Part shown: positions 1 through 7,545 of the stretch, one piece after another
Position numbering within the stretch: the stretch's first letter is position 1
How the letters are laid out: each line of letters opens with the position of its first letter
Source of the DNA: an uncultured Glaciecola sp.
GTDB lineage: Bacteria; Pseudomonadota; Gammaproteobacteria; Enterobacterales; Alteromonadaceae
Direction: 5' to 3'
Assembly: GCA_905479945.1 (NCBI GenBank)
Contig: CAJQOP010000045.1
Location: forward strand, 1-64,000
DNA length: 64,000 bases
The notes under the pieces: model-generated
What the model was told of the DNA's origin: nothing
Database searches by the model: none
Seen by the model: only the letters and a program-made list of their open reading frames with translations
Program-made: the position numbers and the translations under genes

Positions 1-88
1 ACTCCATTTCGAACTCAGAAGTGAAACGTATTAGCGGCGATGGTAGTGTGGGGTTTCCCCATGTGAGAGTAGCACACCGTCAGGCTCC
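1..88 (+). rRNA. rrf: 5S ribosomal RNA, 3' part (5' end outside window)
   Basis: The first 88 bases match the 3' three-quarters of bacterial 5S rRNA: the conserved GAACTCAGAAGTGAAACG block at 11-28, the GATGGTAGTGTGGGG block and the closing helix strand GTCAGGCTCC near 79-88. The 5' end lies before the window, so this is the tail of an rRNA operon reading rightwards. A terminator follows directly. Confidence 0.95.
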
Positions 89-96
89 CATTTAAG

Positions 97-124
97 AACC
101 CGTCCTCGTGACGGGTTTTTTCTT
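97..124 (+). terminator. rRNA operon terminator
   Basis: Perfect 8-bp stem AACCCGTC (97-104) / GACGGGTT (110-117) with a 5-nt loop, followed by a T-rich run. It sits 9 nt after the 5S 3' end, the expected intrinsic terminator of the rrn operon. Confidence 0.92.
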
Positions 125-207
125 TCTAGACCTTTAGAAAGCATGCAAAACTATATGTTGAGTTAATTCAACTAAGCCCAATGCTGCTTCCACTAATTCA
201 GCTGCTT

Positions 208-239
208 TACTCTCTATTTCATTACTCTCTATTTCATTA
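208..239. repeat. 15-bp tandem duplication at the decarboxylase stop codon
   Basis: Two identical 15-bp copies (208-222 and 223-237, unit TACTCTCTATTTCAT) followed by a partial third. On the minus strand the unit reads TAATGAAATAGAGAG, and the decarboxylase stop codon is the first TAA. It looks like a replication-slippage duplication of the gene's 3' untranslated end. Confidence 0.7.
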
Positions 240-1595
240 CTCGATTGTTCTTTTAAATTCTTCGACCGTCTTTGCCAGATCTTCTTCATTAGTTTGCCAT
301 GAGCAAACGCTTAAACGTATGATGAACTTACCCTTCCATATAGCGCTGCCACACCAAATTACTCCATTTTTTTGAAGCGTATTGAGTATTTTTTTAGTTA
401 AATCGTCATTACCAGCATGGACAATTACTTGATTAAAATGTATTTCATTTTCAATAAAGAAACCAGCTGCGCTCAAATGCAAGGCTAAGTATTTTGCGCC
501 ATTATGCAATTTTTCAATTAAGTCAACTATACCCTGCCTACCCAAGTGGTGCATGCATGCCCAAAGATCAATTCCACGAGCTCTGCGCGACATATCAGGC
601 GTATATATCATGTTGTCTCTTGACTCACTGTATTCAATATAACTACCTTGCTGTTGCAAGGCCTCAATAAGCGCATAAGGATGCCTGCACAGTATTGCTC
701 CACAATCATAAGGAGTATTGAGTGTCTTATGTCCATCTACTGACCATGAATCAGCTAATTCTATACCAGCTGTTAGGTGTTTAAGCAGGGGAGACGACTC
801 AGCCCAGAGTCCGAACGCGCCATCGATGTGAACCCATGTGTCAGATTTATTTGCCTTAGTACAAAGTGAGGTAAAGTCATCAAAGGAACCAGAGCAAACA
901 TTACCCGCCTGCAGTACCAAAATACAAGACGAATCTAAGGGTGGCAGACTATCAACTAATATGCGGCCTTGGTCATCAGATTGGACAAGTTCGATACTCT
1001 GAGTGCCAAAACCCAATAATCGAATCATCTTACTCACAGTCCCGTGAGTTTGTTCGCCCATAATGATCCGCAAATTCGGCGCACCTATTAGGCCCTTTTC
1101 GTTAACGTCCCAGTTCATTTTCTTATATTGATGATTTCTAGCAGCTGCAAGACCACAAAGGGTAGCAACTGACGTACCGCCTACTAGACCTGCCTTTGTA
1201 GAGCGTGGGAGATTGAGTAATTCTACTAACCAACGCTCACAAACCGCTTCGAGTTTTGCGGAAATTGGAGACATTACTTCCAATGCTGCATTTTGGTCCC
1301 ATGTATCGGCTAACCAGCGTGCAGCAATACCTATAGGAAGTATTCCGCCATTTACAAAGCCAAAATATCGACTACCTCCCTGATTAACAACAGTGTCTTT
1401 ACCAATTATTGAAAGTTTAGTAAGCGTGTCAATAGGATCATTTGTAATAAGAGGTATATCTTCGTCAAAATCTTTCAAAAGCGCCAATGCATCCTTGCTA
1501 GGTGAAACAGGCAAGCTGTCTGCATTTTCCAAATAAGTTATGGATGCAGCTTTCGCCATCTCTAATAATTGATAATTCGGCTTGTCGGTTGACAT
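237..1595 (-). CDS. Group II pyridoxal-phosphate decarboxylase family protein
   Basis: A 452-residue cytoplasmic enzyme of the glutamate / aromatic-L-amino-acid decarboxylase family (fold type I PLP). The PLP-binding lysine is K290 in SVDGHKTLNTPYDCG, the pyridine-nitrogen aspartate is D258 in HIDGAFG, and H184 in EQTHGTVSK is placed to stack on the cofactor. It should release CO2 from an amino acid to give an amine, but the substrate cannot be read from these motifs. The ATG at 1595 has a strong GGGAGG site about 6 nt upstream. It stands alone between an rRNA operon and the divergent spondin pair, so context does not help. An aspartate, tyrosine or diaminobutyrate decarboxylase are all possible. 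Confidence 0.85.
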   Translation of the reverse strand: MSTDKPNYQLLEMAKAASITYLENADSLPVSPSKDALALLKDFDEDIPLITNDPIDTLTKLSIIGKDTVVNQGGSRYFGFVNGGILPIGIAARWLADTWDQNAALEVMSPISAKLEAVCERWLVELLNLPRSTKAGLVGGTSVATLCGLAAARNHQYKKMNWDVNEKGLIGAPNLRIIMGEQTHGTVSKMIRLLGFGTQSIELVQSDDQGRILVDSLPPLDSSCILVLQAGNVCSGSFDDFTSLCTKANKSDTWVHIDGAFGLWAESSPLLKHLTAGIELADSWSVDGHKTLNTPYDCGAILCRHPYALIEALQQQGSYIEYSESRDNMIYTPDMSRRARGIDLWACMHHLGRQGIVDLIEKLHNGAKYLALHLSAAGFFIENEIHFNQVIVHAGNDDLTKKILNTLQKNGVIWCGSAIWKGKFIIRLSVCSWQTNEEDLAKTVEEFKRTIE

Positions 1596-1855
1596 GAAAC
1601 CTCCCTAATTAAGAGCGACTAACAAAACAAAGTAATAAGTGTTCTATAAGAATAACACAGGACGAATGAACGTTACCCATTGATATTTATATGGAATTCT
1701 TCTATGCAGATTTAAATGTGACAAAACTGAAATCAAATGGTCTTTGTTTCGTTACTTCCGCGTGACACTTTAGTTAGAAATGTCATCTATCTTAAACCTC
1801 GTAACTAAAAACTAAAAATTAAAACCAAACAAGTAATCAAATCGAGGAATATAAA

Positions 1856-2698
1856 ATGAAAATGAACAAAATAGCAATTGGGGCGTTACTTGCTATGGCT
1901 ACTAGTGGCTATGCGCAAGCAGTTGAAGTCGAATTAAGCATCACAAACTTAACGCATGCTAACTATATGACACCAAGACTAGCAATTGCACATGATGCAA
2001 CTGTAGATGCATTTGAAGTTGGCACTGATGCGTCAATGGCATTAGCATGGCTAGCTGAAGCTGGTGTTATCGATGATGCACAAAATGCGGATTCTAGCGG
2101 ACAAAACTTTGAAGCAAGCTTAGGTCCGGTTGATACCGATAACGGTTCAAATACTTGGCATCGTTTTGGTGGTCTACTTCCCCCATCTACTACGCTAACT
2201 TATTCTTTTGATACAATGGATAAGCCATATTTCTCCTTGCTAACAATGCTTATTCCTACAAATGATGCCTTTGCTGGGCTCGATTCAATTGTTATTCCAA
2301 CTGAACCTGGCACTTATAGCTATTATTTAAATGTATATGATGCAGGTACTGAGTTAAATGATGAGTTAAACAGCACTAGAACTGACATTACCGAAGAAGG
2401 AGGCATGCCTCTAGGTGGGTATGGTCTGCCTGGTGTTGCAGGTGCAGGTGCGGGACCCATTGCTCCTAGCATGGGAACTGGCGGAACAGGTGTTGCGGTA
2501 ACGGTGGGTTTTGCTGAAGATGGCACTGCGTTAGCTTCCCCAAATGAAGTTGTTGATGGAACGGACGGCCCTGTTCATATACATAGAAATACACTAGGTG
2601 ATACAAGCGCTACAGATGGTGCAAGCGATTTGGATTCAACGGTTCATCGTTGGTTAAATCCAGTTGCCCGCGTAACTATTGTAGTTCCAGCATCTTAA
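1856..2698 (+). CDS. Secreted spondin-domain protein
   Basis: 280 residues with a signal peptide (about residues 1-22, cut after YAQA), then a spondin N-terminal-type domain: VEVELSITNLTHANYMTPR opening strand, an SLLTMLIPTNDAFAGLDS core, a VYDAGTELNDE strand and a closing HRWLNPVARVTIVV. The C-terminal part includes a Gly/Ala-rich loop (about 185-215). The start has GAGGA 7 nt upstream. A paralogue sharing the same motif order follows after 15 nt, so the two are probably one transcript. Bacterial spondin-domain proteins are extracellular or periplasmic and poorly characterised; an adhesion or matrix role is inferred only from the eukaryotic domain. Confidence 0.85.
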   Translation: MKMNKIAIGALLAMATSGYAQAVEVELSITNLTHANYMTPRLAIAHDATVDAFEVGTDASMALAWLAEAGVIDDAQNADSSGQNFEASLGPVDTDNGSNTWHRFGGLLPPSTTLTYSFDTMDKPYFSLLTMLIPTNDAFAGLDSIVIPTEPGTYSYYLNVYDAGTELNDELNSTRTDITEEGGMPLGGYGLPGVAGAGAGPIAPSMGTGGTGVAVTVGFAEDGTALASPNEVVDGTDGPVHIHRNTLGDTSATDGASDLDSTVHRWLNPVARVTIVVPAS

Positions 2699-2713
2699 TT
2701 TGAGGAACAGACA

Positions 2714-3586
2714 ATGAAACCAAACTTACTTAAGTTGAGTGCATTAGCACTTCTAGTAACTCTTGCTGCGGGTTGTGCCGATGATGGCGACGATGGCCTA
2801 GCAGGCCCACAAGGCGCTCCCGGTCAAGTTGGCGCTGATGGTTCAGACGGATCTGATGGTTCTGATGGTTCTAACGGAGCTGACGGTCAAGATGGCGCAG
2901 ACGGCAACAATGGGCAAAATGGAAACTTAGCTGTTTATACAGTAACCATTACCAACTTGACTTATGGTCAACCATTTTCGCCGGCTTCAGTAGTTGCACA
3001 TGAGCCTGGATATTACCCATTTGTTGCTGGTGAGAGTGCCAGTGTTGCTTTGGAAATGTTAGCTGAAGGTGGAAGTCCAACAGCGTTAATAGATGAAGCT
3101 TCAACTGCAATCCAGTTTCTTGATGCACAGCAAGGCGGGGGAACTCCTCCGAGAATGATGGGGTCTGAAACGACTTTAGTTGTTCCTATGCTAGATGCTG
3201 ACAACCTGCGACTCTCAGTATTGACTATGTTGGTAGACACCAACGACGCCTTCACCGGCTTGAACGCAATGGATATATCGAATATGACAGTTGGTCAAAA
3301 GGTAGCCTTTACGACAATTAGTTGGGATTCTGGTACTGAAGCCAATATTGAAACTGCAGCAACTATGCCAGGCCCAGCAGCACAAAGCGCAGGCGGTGGT
3401 GGAGCTAGCGCAGGGTTCTCCGATGTTCGTGATGATAGACTTGATGTTGTTCATGTGCACCGAGGTGCAGTTACCCAAGAAAATGCAGATGATCCTAGTA
3501 GAGAAGGTCTTGTTACCTCGATTTTAACCGAAGGCGATCGTTGGCTAAACCCTACAGCAAGAGTCGTTGTTGTTAGAACAAGATAA
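2714..3586 (+). CDS. Spondin-domain lipoprotein with collagen-like spacer
   Basis: 290 residues. The signal peptide ends in the lipobox LAAGC, so Cys21 should be lipidated. Residues about 25-69 are roughly fifteen Gly-X-Y triplets (GPQ, GAP, GQV, then GSD, GAD, GQD repeats) rich in Asp and Asn, i.e. a collagen-like spacer. From about residue 72 it is a spondin domain paralogous to the upstream gene (TVTITNLTYGQPFSPAS, SVLTMLVDTNDAFTGLN, WDSGTEAN, VHVHRGA, DRWLNPTARVVVV). Strong GAGGA site 7 nt before ATG. The layout suggests a membrane-anchored stalk presenting the domain. The spacer DNA is itself repetitive and may vary in length between strains. A hairpin terminator follows. Confidence 0.88.
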   Translation: MKPNLLKLSALALLVTLAAGCADDGDDGLAGPQGAPGQVGADGSDGSDGSDGSNGADGQDGADGNNGQNGNLAVYTVTITNLTYGQPFSPASVVAHEPGYYPFVAGESASVALEMLAEGGSPTALIDEASTAIQFLDAQQGGGTPPRMMGSETTLVVPMLDADNLRLSVLTMLVDTNDAFTGLNAMDISNMTVGQKVAFTTISWDSGTEANIETAATMPGPAAQSAGGGGASAGFSDVRDDRLDVVHVHRGAVTQENADDPSREGLVTSILTEGDRWLNPTARVVVVRTR

Positions 3587-3619
3587 TAGTCCACAATAAA
3601 GATTTACTTCCTAGTTAAC

Positions 3620-3652
3620 GTCTACTCGCCGCGATGCAAGTAGACTTTTTTT
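3620..3652 (+). terminator. Terminator after spondin pair
   Basis: Stem GTCTACT (3620-3626) / AGTAGAC (3639-3645) followed by seven T and a second T-run. It ends the two-gene spondin transcript. Confidence 0.88.
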
Positions 3653-3820
3653 GTTTTTTCAGCAAACCTTGCGTGCGCACTAGTCGATAAAAACGCAGCA
3701 AATAACCCTTAATAGTATTAACTTAATATCGAACGTATTCCAATAATTCTAATTACATGTTTGTAAGCTGCGTAAGATAACTTTATCATTCAACTCATAA
3801 TCACAATAACCAAGAATTAA

Positions 3821-4657
3821 ATGAATAATCTATCTGGAAACATTAAGAAAATGGCGGTTGGTGTTGATGCAAACAACGTCGCTCAATATCAACTCAATGT
3901 GGGAAACAGTTCCATCGATATGAATGATCTTGTGGGCAAGCACATATCAGTTTCATACGAAGCGCAGATAAATTGTGTTCATTGCGGCAGAAAAACCAAC
4001 AAAAGTTTCAGTCAAGGTTATTGCTATCCTTGTTTAACAAAATTAGCCCAATGTGACTCTTGTATGATTAAGCCCGAGAAATGCCATTACGACCAAGGTA
4101 CTTGTCGCGAGCCAGCATGGGGGGAAGAGAATTGTTTTGCCTCACATTTTGTTTACCTTTCAAATACTGGAAATGCAAAAGTTGGAATTACACGCTTTGT
4201 AACTGACGGTGTGTCTTCACGGTGGATTGATCAGGGAGCGTCACAAGCACTGCCTATTTTGCGTGTACATAATAGATTAATGAGTGGCTTAGTTGAAACT
4301 GCACTTAAAGCACAGATTGCTGATAAAACAAATTGGCGAAAAATGCTACAGGGCGAGGCTGAGCCTATTGATTTGCATTCTCTAAAAGCGGGGTTATTAT
4401 CCAACGCTTCTTCGGAATTAAAGGCACTTACCGACCAGTATGGCCTGCAATCTATTTCAGATATTGAATCTGACATACTCAACATAGCGTACCCAGTTGA
4501 GACGTATCCAACAAAGGTAAAGTCTATAAATCTGGATAAAGAATTTGCGTTTGAAGGTCGTTTGCAGGGCATTAAAGGGCAATATCTTATGCTAGATAAT
4601 GACAGAGTAATAAATGTTCGAAAGTATTCCGGTTACCATTTGAACATTGAAGTTTAA
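3821..4657 (+). CDS. DUF2797 family protein
   Basis: 278 residues. An N-terminal region (about 45-105) carries paired cysteines (CVHCGRK, CYPC, CDSC, then CHY and CRE), consistent with zinc binding. It is followed by VYLSNTGNAKVGITR and SRWIDQGASQALPI, the signature stretch of DUF2797, reminiscent of a GIY-YIG fold. No signal peptide, so cytoplasmic. Biochemical function is unknown; a nucleic-acid role is only a guess from the zinc ribbon and GIY-YIG-like strand pattern. The ribosome site is weak (AAGAATT). It is flanked by terminators on both sides and is probably monocistronic. Confidence 0.82.
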   Translation: MNNLSGNIKKMAVGVDANNVAQYQLNVGNSSIDMNDLVGKHISVSYEAQINCVHCGRKTNKSFSQGYCYPCLTKLAQCDSCMIKPEKCHYDQGTCREPAWGEENCFASHFVYLSNTGNAKVGITRFVTDGVSSRWIDQGASQALPILRVHNRLMSGLVETALKAQIADKTNWRKMLQGEAEPIDLHSLKAGLLSNASSELKALTDQYGLQSISDIESDILNIAYPVETYPTKVKSINLDKEFAFEGRLQGIKGQYLMLDNDRVINVRKYSGYHLNIEV

Positions 4658-4682
4658 GCTTTGAAATTACATTAATAACAAA

Positions 4683-4710
4683 GAATCCCTTATCATTTAA
4701 TAAGGGATTC
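4683..4710. terminator. Bidirectional hairpin between convergent genes
   Basis: Perfect 11-bp stem GAATCCCTTAT (4683-4693) / ATAAGGGATTC (4700-4710) with a 6-nt loop. It lies between the convergent DUF2797 and DUF2141 genes. Tails are AT-rich but without a long T-run on either side, so efficiency is uncertain. Confidence 0.65.
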
Positions 4711-4794
4711 GTTAGATGCAGATTGTCTCAGGCTTAATAACTATTCTTCGTATCTTCTATGTCTTTGAAGATGACTCTGCAACACCTTAGCATT

Positions 4795-5241
4795 CTATAA
4801 ATTTACTGGCTGGCGAACTACAACATCGATGCTAGCATAGTCTCTTATCTCAAAAGAGGCCGCATCAAAGGGAGGTAGACCATACATTCCTACATTATTA
4901 CTAAATCCATAACCATCTTGAGGCAAACCCATTGCATTGATGTCCATTTGACCATTGCTGTTTAAGTCATGAATTAACATTAATGCATATGTGCCGTCTA
5001 GTAATTCATCGAATTTAACGGTTATGGTGTCTCCCACAGCTTCTACTGTAGCGTATTTAGTTGGTTGGCTTTTATTGTTATATGCCTCTTCAGAGTCATA
5101 CAGAGCAACCATAAGTTGCCCAACGGGACGGTCAATATTGATGAAATTAACTTCTAGCTCACTAGCATGAGTTGACATTGCGCTTAGTGCCAAAGTAGAA
5201 GTAAGTAGCGTGTATTGAATAAGGTTTTTTAAAGTTTTCAT
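4795..5241 (-). CDS. DUF2141 periplasmic protein
   Basis: 148 residues: signal peptide about 1-26 (cut after THAS), then a small beta-rich domain with VGQLMVALYDSEEAY, the DGTYALMLIHDLNSNGQMD stretch with Asp/Asn residues suggesting a calcium-loop-like turn, and GLPQDGYGFSNN. This order is the DUF2141 signature. Length is typical for the family. Function unknown; members are exported. The ATG is preceded by AGGAAA about 7 nt upstream. It is a single gene, leftward, between the shared hairpin at 4683-4710 and the tRNA-Leu terminator. Confidence 0.85.
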   Translation of the reverse strand: MKTLKNLIQYTLLTSTLALSAMSTHASELEVNFINIDRPVGQLMVALYDSEEAYNNKSQPTKYATVEAVGDTITVKFDELLDGTYALMLIHDLNSNGQMDINAMGLPQDGYGFSNNVGMYGLPPFDAASFEIRDYASIDVVVRQPVNL

Positions 5242-5372
5242 TAGTCGTTTCCTGTGATTAGTTGACAGGATTAGAATATCGATTTGCTTGTGACAGCGAA
5301 TGTGCCAGAGGTACTTATTTTAAACTGTGACTTTTGGCACATATCGATTTGTATGCATGCTATTTCGTGCAT

Positions 5373-5395
5373 AAAAAAACCGACTGAAGAGTCGG
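5373..5395 (-). terminator. tRNA-Leu terminator
   Basis: On the minus strand, CCGACT / AGTCGG stem with a tetraloop (5380-5395) followed by seven T (A-run 5373-5379 on the plus strand). It lies about 20 nt past the CCA end of tRNA-Leu. Confidence 0.9.
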
Positions 5396-5415
5396 CTTAT
5401 TTTACTTACAAAGAA

Positions 5416-5500
5416 TGGTACCAGTGGGCGGACTCGAACCGCCACTCCCGAAGAAACCAGATTTTGAATCTAGCGTGTCTACCAATTCCACCACACTGGC
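5416..5500 (-). tRNA. tRNA-Leu (anticodon CAA)
   Basis: An 85-nt cloverleaf on the minus strand starting GCCAGTGTGGTGGAATTGG and ending in an encoded CCA. Acceptor strands GCCAGTG and CACTGGT pair. The D-arm, the T-arm GTTCGAGTC and a long variable arm typical of leucine tRNAs are all present. The anticodon loop TTCAAAA gives CAA, reading UUG. It stands alone with its own terminator. Confidence 0.95.
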
Positions 5501-5871
5501 ATCGTTGTATTGATCTGTTGCTCTCAATAAACTTTGCAAATCTTTGCAAGTATTTTTTGCTTGTTATAGTCAAAAGGTACTTACCTTTCAATGACTTGCC
5601 GGTATTTATTTGTAAAAACATTGATTATTGAATTCGTTGTATCTACTAATATTACCACTTTGACACTGCTTACAGCCCGACTTGCTTCAAGTGGAACAGC
5701 ATTATATCCATCTAAGATCATGTATCAAGTGTTATTTTAGTGTTCTGATTAAAAGTTAGGCTAAATAATGAATAAATGCTTGTTTGTTCATGTTGTTGTG
5801 TGTCTAAACAATGATAATATGCATAATCCTTAGGTTCTAGTTGTTCCTTTTCTTTATGAGAGTTTCAGATC
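5501..5871. other. Intergenic region between tRNA-Leu and the RDD gene
   Basis: About 370 AT-rich bases holding, by position, the tRNA-Leu promoter (leftward) and the RDD gene promoter (rightward). I see no convincing ORF, repeat or strong -35/-10 pair, and no att-like duplication of the tRNA 3' end. Confidence 0.5.
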
Positions 5872-6423
5872 TTGTTAAAAAACAAAAAAATATTAGAAAC
5901 AGAAGTAAGCGCTCAGGCACCGCAAAAGAAAGTAGTATCTTTTCAACGTGCCGGTTTCTTTCGCCGTTTCGCAGCTATGATTTATGATGCTTTAGTAGCC
6001 ACTGCCGTCGCAATGCTTACAGGCCTGATTTTTCAAATTACCTGTTTGGTTTTGTTTCAAACTCAGGTGCTAGATAACCGTGGTATCGAAAACTACATGG
6101 ATTATTTCCAATCGTCAGAACTACTTAAATTGCTCGCGAATATTTGGGTTGGGCTTTGGGTTACGGCATTTTTCTTGTGGTTTTGGAAGCATGGTGGACA
6201 GACAATAGGCATGCGTGCTTGGCGCTTAAAAATCTATAATCTAAAGGAAGAAGATAACATTAGTTATGCTCGCCTTATTCTCAGGTTAGTTTCAGCGTTA
6301 TTGGGTTTAGGTACATTGCTTGTTTTGTTAGATTATAAGAATAAGCAATCATTGCAGGACCGTATTGCCAAAACTGAAGTGCTATATTTGTCGAAAGACG
6401 ATAATGACCACAAAAGTTGGTGA
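5872..6423 (+). CDS. RDD family membrane protein
   Basis: 183 residues. The defining RDD core is visible: AGFFRRFAAMIYDALV (Arg and Asp in helix 1), a second membrane helix around ANIWVGLWVTAFFLWFW, the GGQTIGMRAWRLKI loop, and a third helix SALLGLGTLLVLL. Function unsettled; some RDD proteins act in ion transport. The start is TTG with GAGAG about 9 nt upstream; the nearby ATG at 5856 is in another frame, and the first in-frame ATG would cut into the RDD helix. It converges on lptG, a common marine gammaproteobacterial arrangement. Confidence 0.85.
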   Translation: MLKNKKILETEVSAQAPQKKVVSFQRAGFFRRFAAMIYDALVATAVAMLTGLIFQITCLVLFQTQVLDNRGIENYMDYFQSSELLKLLANIWVGLWVTAFFLWFWKHGGQTIGMRAWRLKIYNLKEEDNISYARLILRLVSALLGLGTLLVLLDYKNKQSLQDRIAKTEVLYLSKDDNDHKSW

Positions 6424-6480
6424 TGTTGGCTTGTAGCGTGATAGTTCTTGTAACAGCTCTTGTAACAGCCTTCGCAATGG

Positions 6481-7545
6481 CTACTGTCTTCGCAATAGCG
6501 ACATAGCAATTCCAGCAAAAACGACACTAGGCAGCAATGCACCTACAAATGCTGGCAGCTGGAATACCAAACTGACCTGCCCAAATACTTGATTGGCAAT
6601 GAAGAATGAAAAACCGACCATTACACCCATGATGGTTCGGGCACCCATAGTGACACTTCTTAATGGGCCAAATATAAATGACAGTGCCATCAGGAGCATA
6701 ACTCCGACTGATATGGGTTGCGTTATTTTACGCCAAAATGCTAGTTCATAGCGTGCTGAATCTTGATCACTATTGTCTAAATATTTTACGTAACCAATCA
6801 AGCCTTGAATCGAGAGAGCTTCAGGTTTAATGGCTACAATCCCCAATTTGTCAGGTGTGAGTGTGCTGTTCCAAGTTAAACTATTGGCTTGAGACTTATC
6901 AATTTTCGTAGGGGAAAATGAAAGTAGGGTGACGTTCTGCAATTGCCAGCTCTCATTTTTGAATAAAGCAGCATCGGCAGACAATACATTAGTCAATTCA
7001 AGGTCGGTGCTGAACTGATAAACTGTAATGTTACGCAGTCTTTCTTTACTTAATACCTCGCCAATACTGACAAAGTCGTTTCCATCTTTAGCCCAAAATA
7101 GTTCGTTCGATAAAATCAGGCTACCTCCTGACAATGCCTGCGTTCGAATTTCTTTAGCTTTTGCCTCACTGCGCGGTGTCACCCATTCTCCTAGCATCAT
7201 TACAGCAACAATAAGAATAACCAGTGACTTCATGGCTGAGTTAATAATGTTCCAACGACTTAACCCTGATGCTTGCATAACTACAAGTTCACTATTTTGT
7301 GCAAGTAAGCCCATCCCAATTAATCCACCAAGCAAAGTGGCCATTGGCAAAAATTGTTCAATTTCTCTAGGCAGACTAAGCAGCACAAAAAAAGCGGCTA
7401 AGGTCATATCGTAATCCCCTTGGCCGACTCTGCGAAGTTGCTCAACAAACTTAATAAGGGCACTTAATCCTACTAAAACTGACAGTGTAATCGTAACTGT
7501 ACTGAGTAAGGTTCGAGCCACATATAGATCAAGGAGCTTTAACAT
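6481..7545 (-). CDS. lptG: LPS export ABC transporter permease LptG
   Basis: 354 residues, the usual LptG length. The N-terminal helix block (LYVARTLLSTVTITLSVLVGL), the PREIEQFLPMATLLGGLIGMG coupling region, a periplasmic beta-jellyroll of about 150 residues, and three C-terminal helices fit YjgP/YjgQ permeases. With LptF and LptB it extracts LPS from the inner membrane and hands it to the periplasmic LptC/LptA bridge. Its start overlaps the 3' end of lptF by 17 bp, implying translational coupling. lptB, lptA and lptC lie in the same window at 45.7-47.5 kb. Confidence 0.95.
   Translation of the reverse strand: MLKLLDLYVARTLLSTVTITLSVLVGLSALIKFVEQLRRVGQGDYDMTLAAFFVLLSLPREIEQFLPMATLLGGLIGMGLLAQNSELVVMQASGLSRWNIINSAMKSLVILIVAVMMLGEWVTPRSEAKAKEIRTQALSGGSLILSNELFWAKDGNDFVSIGEVLSKERLRNITVYQFSTDLELTNVLSADAALFKNESWQLQNVTLLSFSPTKIDKSQANSLTWNSTLTPDKLGIVAIKPEALSIQGLIGYVKYLDNSDQDSARYELAFWRKITQPISVGVMLLMALSFIFGPLRSVTMGARTIMGVMVGFSFFIANQVFGQVSLVFQLPAFVGALLPSVVFAGIAMSLLRRQ

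Noticed and set aside
1700-1760. CRP-like TGTGAC upstream of the spondin genes
   Set aside because: Only one half-site is recognisable; the symmetric TCACA half is missing.
5416-5500. tRNA-Leu as an integration site for an island
   Set aside because: No integrase, no duplicated tRNA 3' end and no composition change nearby.
5284-5631. 115-codon frame across the tRNA-Leu gene
   Set aside because: It runs antisense through the tRNA and its terminator, with no protein-like features.
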